This document shows, one piece after another, positions 36,867 through 44,652 of a DNA stretch of 46,054 bases. How positions within the stretch are numbered: the first letter of the stretch is position 1; each line of letters begins with the position of its first letter. The notes below the pieces were generated by a model that did no database searches, was not told the origin of the DNA, and saw only the letters and a list, made by a program, of their open reading frames with translations. Location: the NCBI RefSeq assembly GCF_947495455.1, contig NZ_CANLZC010000038.1:1-46054 (forward strand), written 5' to 3'. The DNA is from an uncultured Shewanella sp. (GTDB lineage: Bacteria; Pseudomonadota; Gammaproteobacteria; Enterobacterales; Shewanellaceae). The translations under genes were made by a program, and so were the position numbers.

Positions 36867-36897
36867 AAAATGCCGCCTATTCCTAAGGCGGCATTTT
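36867..36897 (+). terminator. Terminator after PBP1a gene
   Basis: AATGCCGCCTA...TAAGGCGGCATTTTT, about 20 bp after the stop. Confidence 0.85.
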
Positions 36898-37404
36898 TCT
36901 ATCTCCCCTTTATCATCGAACAAACTGACTCATTTAGACGAATGTCTATGTTAAATAAATAAGGCCTGAAATGATTTTTTATTCATGTCAACTCTCACTC
37001 TATAGAGCATACAAAAACGCACATTTAGCTTTTAACTAAACAAAATACCAACATAAATATGAATAAAATACTCAGGCAAAACAGAATCACACCAAAGGCA
37101 AAGTCATCTTTAAAAAGTCAATAATTCATTAAAAAATAATGAGTAATTAGCCAATAACATCAGTCAGTCAATTCATTTTCCCCTCAAGCCTTGTTGATTA
37201 AAGCACTAAGACAGGAACACCCTATGGAATGTAATCGATAAAGAGTAATAACTCACACAATAAAAACAAATAAACAACAAGTAAAAAACAAAATATGTGT
37301 AAATAACCATTTGATATTAGTTAAAAAATAATAATATTACTGCCATGCATTCTTAATCTAGATAATAACGGATTCAGACACTTTCTCTATTTGATGAGCA
37401 CAAC
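36898..37404. other. Long AT-rich intergenic region before the transporter
   Basis: About 500 bp with no gene seen, rich in A and T. It contains TATTAGTTAAAAAATAATAATATT near 37313-37336 as possible promoter sequence, and no strong hairpins. Probably regulatory sequence for the transporter or decayed DNA. Confidence 0.4.
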
Positions 37405-37500
37405 ATGAACAGCCGTTACTTATCATGCATGCAGCGTGATATTCGCTTTAACTGCCAAATTGGCAATACATACAGTAAAAATGGAATTTTATCAAAATGA
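37405..37500 (+). CDS. Possible leader peptide upstream of and overlapping the transporter
   Basis: 31 codons, MNSRYLSCMQRDIRFNCQIG and onward to GILSK, ending in TGA that overlaps the transporter ATG as ATGA. A GATGAG precedes the start by about 8 nt. The 4-bp stop/start overlap suggests translational coupling, but a short frame can do this by chance. A TGCCAA-A-TTGGCA inverted repeat at 37453-37465 lies inside it. No family. Confidence 0.3.
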   Translation: MNSRYLSCMQRDIRFNCQIGNTYSKNGILSK

Positions 37501-38828
37501 ATACCACAGATCTTACACTAGAAGGTCATAGCCAGCCTATTGCATCTGCTCCCCATGAAGTGGCCAACATGACCATAAGCCAATGGAAACAAGCCACTCG
37601 TTTTGACAGTGTCGATATTGGCTGGATTGTCATGAGTATCGGCATGGCAATTGGCGCAGGTATTGTGTTTTTACCCGTGCAAGTGGGCGTCATTGGCTTA
37701 TGGGTTTTCTTATTCTCCGCCATTATTGGCTATCCAGGCATGTACTTATTTCAAAAGTTATTCATTAACACCTTAGCAGAATCAAAAGAATGTACCGATT
37801 ACCCTGGGGTTATCAGCGGCTATTTAGGTAAAAACTGGGGAGTCGCTTTAGGCGTACTCTACTTCATCATGTTGGTCATTTGGATGCTAGTCTATTCCCT
37901 GACAGTCACCAACGACAGCGCCTCCTATTTACACTCTTTTGGCGTGACTCAAGGCTACCTTAATGAAAATGTTTTTTATGGTTTAGCCTTAATCTGCGCT
38001 TTAGCTTTTATTGGATCCATAGGAGAGCGGTTTTTATTTAAACTGTCTGGCTTTATGGCAGTGACCGTACTGGCCTTAGTGGCCGTGATGGGCTTCTTAT
38101 TAATATCACGCTGGGATCTCGCCAATGTTCCCGCAATGGGCACTTGGTCTGAAATGGCAAAACAAGCCATTATCACCCTACCTTTTACCTTAACCTCTAT
38201 CTTATTTATTCAATCATTAAGCCCCATGGTGATCTCTTATCGAGCTCATGAAAAATCCATAGAAGTGGCACGCTTTAAAGCCTTTCGTGCCATGAAAGTT
38301 GCCTTTACTATACTTTTTGTGTGTGTCTTTTTCTTTGCCGTCTCTTTTACCTTAGCCATTAGTCCTGAGCAGGCACGAGAAGCCCAAAGCCAGAATATTT
38401 CCGCCTTAGCGATTATTGCTCACTACTATCCTGGCAGCTGGGCCACCATAACCGGTGTGGTGATCAATCTTTTTGCCGTTGTCACCTCATTTTTTGGTGT
38501 GTTTCTCGCCTTTCAAGAAGCCTGCCGAGGACTGGCTATGAACTTACTGCTTCGCCATTATCAAGCTGAGCAAATCAATACGAAAAAAGTCAACCGCGCT
38601 ATTACCGTATTTATTATTCTGTTTGCTTGGGCGGTGATCAGCACCAATGCGCCAATTTTATCATTCACATCCATTTCTAGTCCCATTTTCGGCTTAGTCG
38701 GTTGTCTCATTCCAGCCTATCTAGTCTATAAAATGCCAGCGCTGGCAAAATACAAGGGGCCCGCCACTTGGTTTATTATCATGATAGGTATACTCCTATG
38801 CATTTCCCCCTTGTTAGCTTTTTTGTAA
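37497..38828 (+). CDS. HAAAP-family amino-acid transporter (SdaC/TdcC-like)
   Basis: 443 residues with 11 membrane helices. IVMSIGMAIGAGIVFLPVQVGVIGLWVF is the conserved first-helix motif of the hydroxy/aromatic amino-acid permease family (shown as two adjoining parts IVMSIGMAIGAG and IVFLPVQVG). ECTDYPGVISGYLGKNWG follows. The sequence is closer to serine/threonine transporters (SdaC, TdcC) than to TnaB/Mtr/TyrP, so proton-coupled serine or threonine uptake is likely. Substrate is inferred. It has no metabolic partner gene next to it and ends in a terminator. Confidence 0.85.
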   Translation: MNTTDLTLEGHSQPIASAPHEVANMTISQWKQATRFDSVDIGWIVMSIGMAIGAGIVFLPVQVGVIGLWVFLFSAIIGYPGMYLFQKLFINTLAESKECTDYPGVISGYLGKNWGVALGVLYFIMLVIWMLVYSLTVTNDSASYLHSFGVTQGYLNENVFYGLALICALAFIGSIGERFLFKLSGFMAVTVLALVAVMGFLLISRWDLANVPAMGTWSEMAKQAIITLPFTLTSILFIQSLSPMVISYRAHEKSIEVARFKAFRAMKVAFTILFVCVFFFAVSFTLAISPEQAREAQSQNISALAIIAHYYPGSWATITGVVINLFAVVTSFFGVFLAFQEACRGLAMNLLLRHYQAEQINTKKVNRAITVFIILFAWAVISTNAPILSFTSISSPIFGLVGCLIPAYLVYKMPALAKYKGPATWFIIMIGILLCISPLLAFL

Positions 38829-38862
38829 TCGCTGTTTGTCAGTAAGCAACAAGAATAATTCA

Positions 38863-38896
38863 AGCAAAAAGGACGCATATTAGCGTCCTTTTTGCT
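38863..38896. terminator. Terminator between transporter and S9 peptidase
   Basis: AGCAAAAAGGACGC-6-GCGTCCTTTTTGCT between convergent genes. The core AAAAAGGACGC/GCGTCCTTTTT recurs at 42026-42053. Confidence 0.9.
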
Positions 38897-38919
38897 CACC
38901 AATACAGGATAAGAACAAG

Positions 38920-41019
38920 TTACAAACGACTCACATCCACTTTCAGAGTATCTAAATGCGCACTGATAACCGAAGGTCCATTGCTATCGGATCGCCCACC
39001 TAAATGTTTTGCAAAAAATTGCTCCATGGCCACCACATAAGCCAGTTTATTTTGGCGCTTTAAAAAACCATGGCCTTCATCTTTCGCTAAAATATATTCC
39101 ACCGGCAATGACTGCTTAAACATCACCTTAGCAATATTGTCAGACTCTTGCTGGGTCACTCGCGGATCGTTTGCTCCTTGTACTAACAATAAGGGCGTTT
39201 TAATTTTATCCACAAACTCAATGGGAGAGCGAGCCAACATATCTTTTCTATCCGCTGCGATCAGTGGATCCCCTACCGCATTATAAAAACGAGCCAGATA
39301 AGGACGAAAACGCTCAGGAAAGGATTCAAGTAAGGTAATTAAACTAGACGGCCCCACATAAGACACCGCCGCACGATACACGTCAGGCGTAAAAGTGATC
39401 CCCGCTAACGCCGCATAACCACCATATGACGCCCCCATAATGCCCACACGTTGCTTATCCGCTATGCCTTCATCAATTAAAAATTGTACACCGTCGGTCA
39501 GATCATTTTGCATTCCACCCGTGCCCCAACTCTTATTGCCCAGATTTAAGAAATGCTTACCAAAACCTGTGGACGCACGAAAGTTAGGTTGCAGCACCGC
39601 ATAGCCTCGATTAGCAAGCAGCTGTGCAACCGGGTGAAAATAGCCTGACGATAAGCGCCAGTAATCCCGTGCCCAAGGGCCACCATGGGGTAAAACAATG
39701 GTAGGTAAGTTCTGCGTTTTCCCTTTGGGTAAGGTCAAATAAGCTTGAATAGTCACGCCATCACGAGCTTGATAAGTAATAGATTGTCGATGAGAAAGCA
39801 GCTCCGGGGCGATGGCAGACTTGGTGGCTAATAACACACTCACAGTTTCAGTGTTGGCGTTATAGCGGTATTCACTGCCCATATCCACATCACTGCCCAC
39901 ATTCAATTGCCAAAGGCCGGTGGTGTCATCCAAAGAATGAATGCTTATTTCAACATCTTCCTTAAAATGCCCATTAATTTTTGCCCAATGATGAGCAAAT
40001 TGCTCAGTTAATGGGTAAGTGCGCAAACGCCCTCCATAATAAGACACAGCCACAGGCACGCCATTTTCATTAAATGTCACATCATAAACATCCGACCCAT
40101 TTAAAGGATCTTGATGTAGTGTGGTCAACTTACCCGTTTTAAGCGCAACACGAATAAGCTGCATCTTATCTCGACCATCAATGTTAGCACCGATATACGC
40201 CAGCCTTTGCTTTTCATCCAGGCCATATAACTCAAGCTGCTCACCAAATTGAGTGGTCAATAATGCCTTCCAAGCATTTTTTGATTGAATATACAGTGTT
40301 GACGTATTATTTGGATTATTGCCCACCCCCACAAGAGGTAACCCCTGACTGCTCACTTTTACCTCAATTAATCCATGCTTATTGATGAAAACAGGACTGA
40401 TGTTCGTCGTATTCACATTCAAATGATACAGATCAGAGCGCTCAGCATTATCCTGATTGGCCATCACCACTAAGGTATCGGGTTTATCTTTCACTTGCCC
40501 GATATACTCGTAGGATACTTGATCATTATCCGTTAATGCCTTAATGCTAATGCTGGATAAGCTTGCTTGTCGTTGCGACTTGTCTTCATCAAAGGTTAAT
40601 TGATACAGCTGAGTATTCTCATTACCCTCAGTATCTTTGACAAAAAACAGCGTATTTTCTTGTGTTGACCAATAAAATGCCTTGATGGGATCGTTTGATT
40701 GAGTCACTGGAACAGCCGTTTCCTGACCCTCACCCGCCGCCATTAAATAAATATTTCTGCTTCCCTGATACTCTTTAAAAAAAGCCAACCATTTTCCATT
40801 CTTTGAACCTTTTAGCCCACTCACAGCTTGCTCATTAAAAAAATGCTCTACGGGAATAAGTGCCGCTTCTGGCTGCACACTTGTCTTATCGACAGTCACC
40901 TTATCCATTGCACTATTTCTTGCATAATCTTGTGCACATCCCGTCAGCCATAAACTGAGCAAACTGAGCCCCATCCATAAGCTTAACCACCCTTTTTTTA
41001 TTCTTAGCATTACATTCAC
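38920..41019 (-). CDS. S9 family prolyl-oligopeptidase-like lipoprotein
   Basis: 699 residues. The N-terminus LLSLWLTGCAQDYA is a lipobox, so the protein is probably anchored at the outer membrane or periplasm. The first about 400 residues form a beta-propeller (repeated strand motifs such as WLAFFKEYQGSRNIYLM and NTLFFVKDTEGN). The C-terminal alpha/beta-hydrolase has the triad in MGASYGGYAAL (Ser531), GANDPR (Asp618) and DEGHGF (His650), with HGGPWARD as the oxyanion loop. It cleaves short peptides, usually after proline or as an acylaminoacyl peptidase. Divergent from the DUF2975/XRE pair. Confidence 0.92.
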   Translation of the reverse strand: MNVMLRIKKGWLSLWMGLSLLSLWLTGCAQDYARNSAMDKVTVDKTSVQPEAALIPVEHFFNEQAVSGLKGSKNGKWLAFFKEYQGSRNIYLMAAGEGQETAVPVTQSNDPIKAFYWSTQENTLFFVKDTEGNENTQLYQLTFDEDKSQRQASLSSISIKALTDNDQVSYEYIGQVKDKPDTLVVMANQDNAERSDLYHLNVNTTNISPVFINKHGLIEVKVSSQGLPLVGVGNNPNNTSTLYIQSKNAWKALLTTQFGEQLELYGLDEKQRLAYIGANIDGRDKMQLIRVALKTGKLTTLHQDPLNGSDVYDVTFNENGVPVAVSYYGGRLRTYPLTEQFAHHWAKINGHFKEDVEISIHSLDDTTGLWQLNVGSDVDMGSEYRYNANTETVSVLLATKSAIAPELLSHRQSITYQARDGVTIQAYLTLPKGKTQNLPTIVLPHGGPWARDYWRLSSGYFHPVAQLLANRGYAVLQPNFRASTGFGKHFLNLGNKSWGTGGMQNDLTDGVQFLIDEGIADKQRVGIMGASYGGYAALAGITFTPDVYRAAVSYVGPSSLITLLESFPERFRPYLARFYNAVGDPLIAADRKDMLARSPIEFVDKIKTPLLLVQGANDPRVTQQESDNIAKVMFKQSLPVEYILAKDEGHGFLKRQNKLAYVVAMEQFFAKHLGGRSDSNGPSVISAHLDTLKVDVSRL

Positions 41020-41103
41020 TCCTATTGTTGTATACCTGTGATACTTGACTCAACCACATTGAACAAGATTCACTCAGCAAATCCTAATACAGAAAATAAT
41101 TAT

Positions 41104-41133
41104 TGTAAAACGATAATTAATTATATTTTTACA
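41104..41133. promoter_or_regulatory. 30-bp near-perfect palindrome, candidate operator
   Basis: TGTAAAA-CG-ATAATTAATTAT-AT-TTTTACA. 26 of 30 bases are symmetrical, with only the CG/AT pairs breaking the dyad. It lies between the divergent S9 peptidase (start 41019) and DUF2975 gene (start 41186). It is a likely binding site for a dimeric repressor; the XRE protein encoded nearby at 41775-41993 is the obvious candidate. Confidence 0.55.
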
Positions 41134-41185
41134 GTAATGGAAATCATGATATATTGACTAAACCATCACAAGAGCATATTGAAAT

Positions 41186-41749
41186 ATGAAAACCAATACT
41201 GTGCATAAACACAATAAAAACATGAAAAAGCTGATGAAAATCAGTGGAGTATTTCGAGTCTTAATCATATTGGCAGCAGTGGGGGTAGTTGTTTTTTTAG
41301 GCTATCGCTATATTGACAGTGATGCATTGCGCTTCGGCGGTAGCCCGCTATTTCATGCGCTCTGGTTCCATGACAATGCCAATCGTGGCCTATTATTTGC
41401 CATACAATTGCCCCTCTTTTTGGCTCTGGTATTAGGCGCATTCTGGCTGCAAAGATTACTGGGCTATTTTCAACAAGGACACTTCTTCAGTAATCAAACC
41501 ATGAATTGTTATTTGTGGTTAATTTGGATAAAAATAGTGAGTTTCGGCTATAAATTTATTCAACCATTAATCATCCACCATTATTATTCTGTGCTTGAGC
41601 AACAAACCCCATTACACTTAACAGGCCACTTTCCTCTTCAATTAGAAATTAGCTTTGATAGCATCACCACGCTTTTGCTTTTACTCGTGATAGCTTATTT
41701 ATTAAAAGCTGCCAAAGACATCGAAGCCGAAAACAAGACATTTATTTAA
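41186..41749 (+). CDS. DUF2975 membrane protein
   Basis: 187 residues. Four membrane helices (about 20-42, 70-95, 108-127 and 150-172), an N-terminal basic cytoplasmic tail (KTNTVHKHNKNMKKL) and a C-terminal KAAKDIEAENKTF. The DUF2975 family is typically encoded with a small XRE-type helix-turn-helix gene just downstream, as here (25 bp). Its role is unknown; it may be a membrane sensor controlling the regulator. The ATG at 41186 gives the natural start; an internal ATG at 41222 has no ribosome site. Confidence 0.85.
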   Translation: MKTNTVHKHNKNMKKLMKISGVFRVLIILAAVGVVVFLGYRYIDSDALRFGGSPLFHALWFHDNANRGLLFAIQLPLFLALVLGAFWLQRLLGYFQQGHFFSNQTMNCYLWLIWIKIVSFGYKFIQPLIIHHYYSVLEQQTPLHLTGHFPLQLEISFDSITTLLLLLVIAYLLKAAKDIEAENKTFI

Positions 41750-41774
41750 CGACCAATCAGGTTTATCACGCACC

Positions 41775-41993
41775 ATGGAAATCATTGTTAATTTAGACGT
41801 CATGATGGCAATTAGAAAAGTCAGCTCTAAAGAGTTGGCCAAAGCCATTGGGATCACCGAGGCCAACTTGTCTTTACTCAAACGCGGCAAAGTCAAAGGG
41901 GTACGATTCGAAACCTTAGCCAATATTTGCCAATACTTAAACTGCCAACCCGGCGATATTCTCGAATTTAAAGGCAATGGCATAGAAAAATAG
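41775..41993 (+). CDS. YozG-like XRE family transcriptional regulator
   Basis: 72 residues with a single Cro/C1 helix-turn-helix: VMMAIRKVSSKELAKAIGIT then EANLSLLKRGKVKGVRFETL, ending NCQPGDILEFKG. This compact form is the partner of DUF2975. It probably represses its own promoter, with the 30-bp palindrome at 41104-41133 a candidate site. No clear ribosome site, suggesting coupling to DUF2975 translation. Confidence 0.9.
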   Translation: MEIIVNLDVMMAIRKVSSKELAKAIGITEANLSLLKRGKVKGVRFETLANICQYLNCQPGDILEFKGNGIEK

Positions 41994-42025
41994 CCCAAAC
42001 GACACTCACACATTCAACTCAAACA

Positions 42026-42053
42026 AAAAAGGACGCATCAAAGCGTCCTTTTT
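42026..42053 (+). terminator. Terminator after the XRE gene
   Basis: AAAAAGGACGC-6-GCGTCCTTTTT. The stem is identical to that at 38866-38893, on the far side of the S9 peptidase. Confidence 0.9.
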
Positions 42054-42398
42054 GGTATTCACAGTCAATTGTGATGTCTGAAGAGGTATAGTTAAGTTGA
42101 CACGTTCGAGACTTATCGATGCAAACCTCAAAAAATGAGTGTTAAACAAACACAAATTCATTATTCATTAAGCTTTCAATTAGCCCTTGTTAGCCTAAAT
42201 CCATCGTTCAGAAATAAATGCCTATTTTCGGCGTTGGTATAAAGCGAATGCAGATAAGCAATGAGTATTCTACCAGTGATAAGGAGCCTTATCACTGGTA
42301 GAGAAACATAAGAAAAATTAGATTAGAAATGCCAATTAATATATTTTATTAGTGAGCTATAAAGGCGCTATCACAATATAAGGCTTTAATCTTATTGA
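42054..42398. other. Intergenic region with a 15-bp perfect hairpin
   Basis: About 345 bp with no gene. It contains the inverted repeat CTACCAGTGATAAGG-AG-CCTTATCACTGGTAG at 42270-42301 (15-bp perfect stem, 2-base centre). It marks the boundary where composition changes to the AT-rich island. No T-tract adjoins the hairpin, so it is a poor terminator but could serve as one for the minus-strand EamA gene, or be a dyad for a protein or a mobile remnant. Confidence 0.6.
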
Positions 42399-43277
42399 TT
42401 ATCCAAATATAGTTCCACATACAATAGCTACAACTATAATTGTTAAACTTATATATTGTATTCTATCTATTTTTTCCTTAAAAATGTATGCACCTGCTAA
42501 AGCTGTTAATGGGAAAGCTAAGTTTCTTATCATTGTAACAATAGCGGCTTTTTCTCCAGCAAGAGCTATTGCATAAGTATAAGAGGCAATACCCCATGAC
42601 AACCCTAAAAGGGTCATTAGTAAAATTACTTTAACAGTAAAAACTTTTCCTGTTGGTTTAAGGCTGATGTTTTTTAATTTCCCCGCAATAAATAGAGAAA
42701 CTAAAACTGCTGGGAAAACCGAAATTTTATCCCATACAAAAAAGTCAGTAGGGCTTAAATAAGTAGTCAATAAATACCTATCAAAAATTACTGTAGATGA
42801 AAACAGTAAAGTCGGAAGCGCGACATATGAAGCTATATCTTTTATGCTGTATGAGTTCTTTCTAACAGGAATTAAGATTGCAATTGATACTGATAGAATA
42901 GCAACCCATTGAACAGTATTTAATAACTCTGATAAGAATACTAACGAAAATATACTTATCATAACTGGTTGTGAAGCAGCCATTAATGCGCCATTAAATG
43001 CACCAAGTTTTTCAACAGCCTTAAACCTAAGGTAGAAACCTAAACCATATATAACATTTTTAACGCATAGCAAAAGAAATACATTTATCTCTATTTTTAT
43101 ACTGTTAATTAAAACAATAAATATAGAAATTATAAATATTGGTAATATGCTATACACAACACATGTTTGTGAGTTATATATGTTTTTTTTTGTTGCCCCT
43201 GCAACTAGTAATGAGTTTACAACATTACCAAGTGCAGAAATAAAAGCAATTAAAATAAAATAGTCTATTGTTGTCAT
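42399..43277 (-). CDS. EamA-family transporter (DMT superfamily)
   Basis: 292 residues with about ten membrane helices arranged as two five-helix EamA repeats. The helix boundary GFYLRFKAVEKLGAFNGALM in the first half and SYTYAIALAGEKAAIVTM in the second correspond to the duplicated EamA motif. DMT exporters move amino acids, nucleotide precursors or small metabolites across the inner membrane. The DNA is markedly more AT-rich than the flanks. It lies 13 bp after the dioxygenase gene on the same strand, so it may export that enzyme's product. Confidence 0.85.
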   Translation of the reverse strand: MTTIDYFILIAFISALGNVVNSLLVAGATKKNIYNSQTCVVYSILPIFIISIFIVLINSIKIEINVFLLLCVKNVIYGLGFYLRFKAVEKLGAFNGALMAASQPVMISIFSLVFLSELLNTVQWVAILSVSIAILIPVRKNSYSIKDIASYVALPTLLFSSTVIFDRYLLTTYLSPTDFFVWDKISVFPAVLVSLFIAGKLKNISLKPTGKVFTVKVILLMTLLGLSWGIASYTYAIALAGEKAAIVTMIRNLAFPLTALAGAYIFKEKIDRIQYISLTIIVVAIVCGTIFG

Positions 43278-43290
43278 TTTAGTTATTGTT

Positions 43291-44118
43291 TCACATTAAA
43301 CAGCTTATTGATTTTCTAGAATTAGAAGTATTATTTAAGTTTGATTCATGGACACATAGGCTGTTAAATATTACTATATTTCCTTTTTTTAATGGGATTG
43401 ATTTAGAAGAGTATTCACTTCTAATATATTTCAATTGTTTTTCATTAAGTATCCCTCTATGGCATTCTTTATTAATTAATCCATTATTATGAGATTTAGG
43501 GTACATTACCATACAGCCGCTATCAATAGGGGCGGGATCTATTGCTATATAAATACTTAATGTAGGTTTATAGTTAGGTTCATTCCATCGATCTTGATGG
43601 GCAGGAAGAGCTGTTCCACCATGGGGTGATTTGTTCATCATCATTGAACGCATAGTTTCAAAAGGGGAAGTAATACCAGCTTTAGTTCTAACTTCATTAA
43701 AAAGACGTGATTTAAAGAAGTTTTTAAACTTATTATTGTTTTCTAAATTTTCTATTTTTCTATATTCTAAAGTTGGCCCCTTCCAACCTATTGATTGTTT
43801 ACCAGCTCCATTATAGTTACCAGTTTTACTATCAAGTTGCATAATCAATGATTCTGAGTTCTTACCATACATCATGATCTCATAGAGCTCATTGTTTATT
43901 TCGTTTATGGTTTTTTCATCTACTGTTTTGTTTAAAACAACATAACCTTCAGTTAAATAATGTTTCCACTCTGATCCTGAAATAAACACATCTTCATAGT
44001 CATTAAGTTCCCACTTTGACTTCAAAGATGATTTTTCACTATTTATATCTAACTCCCATTTTGATTTTAAAATACGATCTTTATTTTTAAGGTTTGATGA
44101 TATTGATAACTTTTCCAT
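43291..44118 (-). CDS. Phytanoyl-CoA-dioxygenase-like Fe(II)/2-oxoglutarate oxygenase
   Basis: 275 residues. The PhyH jelly-roll has the facial triad in AHQDRW (His174, Asp176) and VHES (His257), with Arg268 (SRKSI) placed to bind 2-oxoglutarate. MVMYPKSHNNG is the family's typical block before the second half. It probably hydroxylates a small molecule; the substrate is unknown. The N-terminal 45 residues carry two LKSKWEL repeats (18-24 and 32-38). The protein ends eight residues after the Arg, shorter than usual. AT-rich, likely acquired DNA; the EamA exporter follows 13 bp on. Confidence 0.8.
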   Translation of the reverse strand: MEKLSISSNLKNKDRILKSKWELDINSEKSSLKSKWELNDYEDVFISGSEWKHYLTEGYVVLNKTVDEKTINEINNELYEIMMYGKNSESLIMQLDSKTGNYNGAGKQSIGWKGPTLEYRKIENLENNNKFKNFFKSRLFNEVRTKAGITSPFETMRSMMMNKSPHGGTALPAHQDRWNEPNYKPTLSIYIAIDPAPIDSGCMVMYPKSHNNGLINKECHRGILNEKQLKYIRSEYSSKSIPLKKGNIVIFNSLCVHESNLNNTSNSRKSISCLM

Positions 44119-44652
44119 TTAAAAATCCATTTATCCATTTTTAAGGCCGTGAATTTTAATAATCTATATATTATTTAATATTATACATAGGTATAATAGA
44201 ATTTTTATTTGAAATTAATATTCATATGATTTATAAGTAAATTATTTATTAGTAATTACTGAATTGGGTCGTTATTTATTCTATTTGACTATTTAAAAAT
44301 CTTTTTTGTGTTGTAAAAAGTCATTTTTAACCTCAATTGTTTTTTATAGGTAAAATACTTTAATAATCATTTGTTGTAATCGTTAACATAGAAATATATT
44401 TATATTGAGTAATAAAGAGGAAGAATTGTTTATTTCAATTGAAAAAAAACAATTTTCCTCAAAAAAACCGTCTATTTTACATAATAGGGAAAGTGTGAAA
44501 CGCGGCTTTAGCACTCAGTTGATATTTACCTGCTAAGCTTCAAAAAATTACCTTTTCTCATCGAAAAGCCGTCGAAATGCCTCTGCTAATACTTGGTCAA
44601 AAGCACCACTTTGGTGCTTGGACTGATTAGAGGCCTTAATGTGGCTTAATAA
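44119..44652. other. AT-rich region upstream of the dioxygenase gene
   Basis: About 530 bp with no gene seen, very AT-rich in its first 350 bp. It should carry the promoter of the dioxygenase/EamA pair. At 44601-44619 there is a perfect hairpin AAGCACCA-CTT-TGGTGCTT. From 44653 a degraded RHS sequence starts. Confidence 0.5.

Noticed and set aside
42054..44650. A complete insertion sequence or integrase-bearing island
   Set aside because: No transposase or integrase frame is present; only composition and hairpins suggest mobility.
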